A DNA stretch of 64,000 bases from Micromonospora radicis (GTDB lineage: Bacteria > Actinomycetota > Actinomycetes > Mycobacteriales > Micromonosporaceae), in the NCBI RefSeq assembly GCF_003583405.1, contig NZ_QXEC01000025.1, positions 16,692-80,691 on the forward strand, written 5' to 3'. The notes beneath the pieces were generated by a model. That model was not told the DNA's origin and ran no database searches. It saw nothing but the letters and a program-made list of their open reading frames with translations. The position numbers and the translations under genes are program-made. Below, piece by piece: positions 60,768-64,000 of the stretch (position 1 is the first letter of the stretch; every line of letters starts with the position of its first letter).

Positions 60768-62258
60768 GTGGGCGCGGTCAGGAACGTACTGCGTCGACCC
60801 CTCGGGCACTTCACCGAACGTACGCTCGCCGGCCTGGCGCTCGTACTCGGTACCGGGGTCGGCTTCGGGCTGGTACTGGTGTTGGTCCGGGTGCGCTGGT
60901 CACCGCTCTACGACGTCGACCACGGTGTGGCGCGGTGGCTCAACGACCAGGTGGCACCGATCGGCCCGCTGGTCACCGTGCTCAACGCGATCACCGATCT
61001 CGGCGGTCGGCCGGTCATCGTCTGGCTGGTCACCGTCGCCGTGTTGGGGCTGCTGATCCGGCGGCAGGGCCGGCTCGCCGTCTTCCTGATCGTCACCGGG
61101 GCGGGCGCGTTGATCCTCGACCCGACGCTGAAGACCCTGGTCGACCGGTTGCGGCCCGAGGTGGCGGTGCCGATCGGCACGTACGCGGGGCAGAGCTTCC
61201 CCAGCGGGCACGCACTCGGGTCGATGGTCGCCTACGGTGCCATCCTGCTGGTGTTCCTGCCGGCCCTGGCGCCCCGCTGGCGACGACCGGCGATGGTCCT
61301 GGTCGGCACCGTGGTCTTCCTGATCGGCTTCACCCGGGTCGCGCTCGGTGTGCACTTCCTCTCCGACGTGCTCGGTGCCTGGCTGCTCGGCGCGGCCTGG
61401 CTCGGTGTCACCGCGTACGCCTTCCGGTTGTGGCGGCTGGAGCGGGGGCGGCCCGCGACGCCGTTGGCGCAGGGGTTGGAACCGGAGGCGGCGCACGAGG
61501 TGGCGCCGGCACCGGACGAGAAGAAGCTGTTGCCGCACGCCCGCGCCGGGGTCGCCGAGATCGCAGTGGGCTGGGTGCTGGTCTTCGGTCTCCTGTACGC
61601 CTTCGGGATGTTCGTCAGCTACCACGCCGAGGGCACCTTCCTCGCCACGCTGGACGAGGCGGTGCCGAACTGGTTCGCCGAACGCGGCACTCCGGCGCTG
61701 GACGAGCTGAGCTGGTGGTGGAGCAAGGTCGGCGACACCCATGCCATCCTGCTGGTGTCGATGATCTTCTGCCCGCTGGTGCTGGCGATCTGGCGGCGCT
61801 GGCGACCGGTGCTCTTCGTGGCGCTGGTGATGTTCGGTGAACTGACCCTCTTCCTGACCACGGCCGCGGCGGTTGACCGGCCGCGCCCGCCGGTGGAGAA
61901 CCTGGACGGTCCGATGCCCACCTCCTCGTTCCCGTCCGGTCACATCGCGGCCAGCCTCTGCCTGTGGATCGCCATCGCGGTGATCGTGCTGCCGCGTACC
62001 GACCGCTGGTGGCGGTGGCTGTTCGTGGTCGCGGCGGTGGTCATGCCGGTCGGGGTGGCGGTGTCCCGGATGTACCGGGGCATGCACCATCCGACCGACT
62101 TCATGGGCGCGCTCATCCTGACCGCGGCGTGGATCGGGCTGCTCTACTGGGTGGTCCGGCCCAACGAGGACGTCGACGAGGGCAACCAGCCGGCCATCGA
62201 GTCGGAGGACGTGGACACCCTCGACGACGAACTGGCCGAGGCCGGTCGGCCGGGCTGA
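60768..62258 (+). CDS. Double PAP2-domain phosphatase
   Basis: A 496-residue membrane protein with two complete phosphatidic-acid-phosphatase (PAP2) domains. Domain 1: KTLVDRLRP, PSGHALGS, and GVHFLSD; domain 2: VDRPRPPVE, PSGHIAAS and RGMHHPTD, each preceded by hydrophobic helices. A charged linker of about 35 residues separates them (about 215-260). Tandem PAP2 proteins in actinobacteria are uncharacterised; lipid phosphate or undecaprenyl-pyrophosphate hydrolysis is plausible. GTG at 60768 has AAGGAGG upstream. It is near the lipid kinase, so phospholipid turnover may link these genes. Confidence 0.9.
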   Translation: MGAVRNVLRRPLGHFTERTLAGLALVLGTGVGFGLVLVLVRVRWSPLYDVDHGVARWLNDQVAPIGPLVTVLNAITDLGGRPVIVWLVTVAVLGLLIRRQGRLAVFLIVTGAGALILDPTLKTLVDRLRPEVAVPIGTYAGQSFPSGHALGSMVAYGAILLVFLPALAPRWRRPAMVLVGTVVFLIGFTRVALGVHFLSDVLGAWLLGAAWLGVTAYAFRLWRLERGRPATPLAQGLEPEAAHEVAPAPDEKKLLPHARAGVAEIAVGWVLVFGLLYAFGMFVSYHAEGTFLATLDEAVPNWFAERGTPALDELSWWWSKVGDTHAILLVSMIFCPLVLAIWRRWRPVLFVALVMFGELTLFLTTAAAVDRPRPPVENLDGPMPTSSFPSGHIAASLCLWIAIAVIVLPRTDRWWRWLFVVAAVVMPVGVAVSRMYRGMHHPTDFMGALILTAAWIGLLYWVVRPNEDVDEGNQPAIESEDVDTLDDELAEAGRPG

Positions 62259-62273
62259 GCGGCGGGGTCGACC

Positions 62274-63062
62274 GTGCTGCGGGTGATGAGCTGGAACGTC
62301 CGTAACGGGGGGCGGGACCGGGGTGGCCCGGATCGGCGCGACGCCCTGGCCCGGGTGGTCGCCGAGCACCGACCGGACGTGCTGGCCGTGCAGGAACTGC
62401 GCGATCGGGACGTGTCGGCCTTCGCCGACCGCCTCTGCCTGCGGCCCCACCTGGCCGGCAGTTGGTTCGGGCAGCCGGTCGCGGTGCTGGTCCGCCCACC
62501 GTGGCCGGTGCTGGCCGCCGCACCGGTGCGACGGCCGTTCCACCACGGCGCGCAGCGGGTGACCATCGGTACCGACGCCGGTCCGTTGACCGTGCTCGGT
62601 ACCCACCTCCACCCGCACACCGGTGCCCGGCGTCGGGTCGAGGCCGGGTGGGCGGCCGCCGCGCTGCGTCCGGCCCGCGACGGCCTCGCGCTGCTCGCCG
62701 GTGACCTGAACACCCTCGACCCGTACGCCGACCACGTCGAGCGGGTCGCCCGACTGCCCGCCGCGTACCGTCGTCGGCACCTGCGCCGGGACGGGCGGAC
62801 GGTGGACTCCCGGGCGGTGTCCCGGCTGCTCGCCGCCGGGCTGGTCGACCTGGCCACGGCAGCGGGCCCGACGGTGCCCACCGGGTACGGCGGGGCGGAG
62901 TTCGCCGACATGCGCCTGGACTACCTGCTCGCCACTGCCGCCCTGGCCGGGCTCCTCGACACCGTCCGGGTGCTGCGCACTCCCGACACCCGGTACGCGT
63001 CGGACCACTACCCCCTCCAGGCCACCTTCGCCCTGAACCCGCCCCCACCCCTACCGCGTTGA
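62274..63062 (+). CDS. Endonuclease/exonuclease/phosphatase-family protein
   Basis: A 262-residue EEP-fold enzyme with the metal and catalytic motifs in order: VMSWNVRNGG, VQELRDRD (Glu), GTHLHPHTG, AGDLNTLDPYADH, and SDHYPLQ (Asp-His at the end). The family covers DNases, sphingomyelinases and inositol-phosphate phosphatases; no signal peptide or lipid-binding element points to one. GTG at 62274 begins 15 bases after the PAP2 stop, so it may be co-transcribed, hinting at a role on phosphorylated lipid headgroups. Confidence 0.85.
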   Translation: MLRVMSWNVRNGGRDRGGPDRRDALARVVAEHRPDVLAVQELRDRDVSAFADRLCLRPHLAGSWFGQPVAVLVRPPWPVLAAAPVRRPFHHGAQRVTIGTDAGPLTVLGTHLHPHTGARRRVEAGWAAAALRPARDGLALLAGDLNTLDPYADHVERVARLPAAYRRRHLRRDGRTVDSRAVSRLLAAGLVDLATAAGPTVPTGYGGAEFADMRLDYLLATAALAGLLDTVRVLRTPDTRYASDHYPLQATFALNPPPPLPR

Positions 63063-63117
63063 TCAAGAGGTGCTGGTCGCGGTGGCCGGTCCGGTGCGCC
63101 GGAACCTCTTGGTCAAC
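63058..63117. repeat. GATCA-type inverted repeat
   Basis: GTTGATCAAGAGGT (63058-63071) and ACCTCTTGGTCAAC (63104-63117) pair with one mismatch around 32 bases. It directly overlaps the last codons of the EEP gene and is a probable transcription terminator. Related to the palindromes at 30477 and 46940. Confidence 0.85.
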
Positions 63118-63170
63118 TCCACCGGAACGGCGGTGTGGCCGGTGACGGCAGGGGGTTAGCGTGGCTGGCT

Positions 63171-63944
63171 GTGATCGAAGCTGGTGACGGCAGGTCGTCG
63201 GCGGTGGGGCTCGTCGCGCGGGGCATCGCGCTGGTGGTGGTGTTGCCGGTGCGGCTGGCCTGGGAGCTGCTGGCGGCCACCGGCAGGGGACTGTACCGCT
63301 GGATCCTCGCCCCGACGGCGCGGTTCGTGGTCCGCTGGCTGTTGCGTCCCCTCGGGTGGCTGCTGCGGCACCTGATCTGGATTCCGCTGCTCTGGCTGAC
63401 CCGCGCGGTGCTGTGGTCGTGGCGGACGTTGGTCTGGCTGCCGTTGACCTGGCTCGCCGACGGGCTGGTCCGGCTGTGGCACCGGGCCCTCCGGCCGCCG
63501 ATGCGCTGGTGCGGGCAGGGCCTCGGGTGGCTGCTGCGCTGGTGCGGCCGGGGGCTGGCCTGGCTGGCCCGCACCCTGGTGTTGGTGCCGCTCTACTTCC
63601 TGGTGTGGGTGCCGCTGGCCTGGCTGGTCCGGGTGCTCACCCCGGCGGCCCGGCGGTTGGGTGGCTGGCTCGTGGCGCTGGCGGCCCAGTTGGCCGGCGC
63701 ACTGCGCTGGGCCTGGCGGGTGACGGGTCGTTTCCTGTGGTGGTGTTGGGTGCGGACGCTGCGTCCGGTCTGGCGGGCGGCCCGTTGGGTGTGGCGGCAC
63801 ACGGTGCTGCCGGTGGGCCGGGGGATGCGCGCCGCCTGGCGGGCCACCGTCGTACCGGCAGGCCGGTGGCTGCGCCGCAGCGTCCTCGATCCGGCCCGGC
63901 AGGCCACCCGCGAGGTGCTGGCCACTCTCGGCCTGCGCCGCTGA
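63171..63944 (+). CDS. Tryptophan-rich repetitive protein of unknown function
   Basis: A 257-residue protein with about 28 tryptophans and a quasi-repeat of the type WLxRxLxWLP (LGWLLRHLIWIPLLWLT, LVWLPLTWLADGLVRLW, LVLVPLYFLVWVPLAWLV, VWRAARWVWRHTV). Arg and Trp alternate with Leu and Gly, giving several short amphipathic, membrane-associating helices and no standard membrane topology. GTG at 63171 is chosen because the in-frame GTG at 63135 lies among GC-rich leader codons; neither has a strong ribosome site. I know no matching family. Membrane-surface or scaffold functions are conceivable. Confidence 0.65.
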   Translation: MIEAGDGRSSAVGLVARGIALVVVLPVRLAWELLAATGRGLYRWILAPTARFVVRWLLRPLGWLLRHLIWIPLLWLTRAVLWSWRTLVWLPLTWLADGLVRLWHRALRPPMRWCGQGLGWLLRWCGRGLAWLARTLVLVPLYFLVWVPLAWLVRVLTPAARRLGGWLVALAAQLAGALRWAWRVTGRFLWWCWVRTLRPVWRAARWVWRHTVLPVGRGMRAAWRATVVPAGRWLRRSVLDPARQATREVLATLGLRR

Positions 63945-64000
63945 CCAGCCGCGCCGCCGGTCGGCGGGCGATGCCGGTCGGCGGGCGCCGCCGGGCCGGC
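63945..64000. other. Window end, short direct repeat
   Basis: GCCGGTCGGCGGGCG occurs twice (63957 and 63974). No gene is visible in this 56-base end. Confidence 0.7.

Overview
The window looks like chromosome from a Micromonospora-type actinobacterium (family Micromonosporaceae). I infer this from the very high G+C, the strong C/G preference at third codon positions, frequent GTG starts, 1-4 base stop/start overlaps, mycothiol-era gene families (TIGR03086/DinB-like), a CebR-type cellobiose cluster, and a DevR/DevS pair. I see no rRNA operon, CRISPR array, intact insertion sequence, integrase or prophage. About 50 protein genes, five tRNA genes and several decayed genes are supported.

Layout. 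1-7 kb (minus strand): a DNA-end-processing operon, HerA-like ATPase, SbcD, SbcC and NurA, followed by a spermidine-synthase-like methyltransferase cut by the window edge. 7-11 kb: a membrane protein with a lipase-type GHSHG motif, a RibD-C-like reductase and a pRiA4b ORF-3-like protein. 11-17 kb: a complete cellobiose module, cebE-cebF-cebG-bglC-cebR, whose promoter is bracketed by two CebR-type operators. 17-20 kb: two ACT-domain proteins (the second fused to a GNAT domain) and an LPXTG surface protein. 20.3-20.5 kb: a GH9 cellulase remnant. 20.7-24.6 kb: biotin genes bioB-bsaP-GNAT (minus) facing bioF-bioD (plus). 24.6-29 kb: cytochrome P450, methyltransferase, a secreted anchored protein, a TIGR03086 protein and a TetR regulator. 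29.1-30.1 kb: tRNA-Gly, -Cys, -Val, then a second tRNA-Gly and tRNA-Val, the last abutting a broken NmrA-like gene.

30.6-39.5 kb is the most unusual block. A 1350-residue trypsin-NTPase-WD40 protein and a small Trypco1-type protein lie on the minus strand. They diverge from a two-gene operon encoding a two-ended winged-helix-like protein and a 1132-residue protein with two separate P-loop ATPase modules, the second HerA/FtsK-like. This resembles the NTP-dependent conflict (immunity or cell-death) systems of multicellular bacteria and is the best candidate for an incompletely described system.

39.5-45.7 kb: polysaccharide deacetylase, GH43 beta-xylosidase, a divergent sugar-binding lipoprotein with its LacI regulator (no permease genes follow), and a nucleoside-diphosphate-sugar epimerase-like protein. 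45.8-58.3 kb: genes like the mycobacterial dormancy (DosR) regulon, namely two Acg-type nitroreductases, DevR and DevS, a P1B-like ATPase, two tandem-domain universal stress proteins and phosphoketolase. 58.3-64 kb: a Clp-N remnant, a lipid kinase, a YihY/BrkB membrane protein, a double-PAP2 phosphatase, an endonuclease/exonuclease/phosphatase-fold protein and a tryptophan-rich protein.

Small repeats are a theme. Two operon junctions carry tandem repeats that each re-create a start/stop overlap (477-550 and 21456-21497). A 54-bp duplicated element near 59.6 kb has a diverged relative near 5.15 kb. Three intergenic palindromes share a GATCA core. All protein calls rest on reading motifs by eye; no database search was run.
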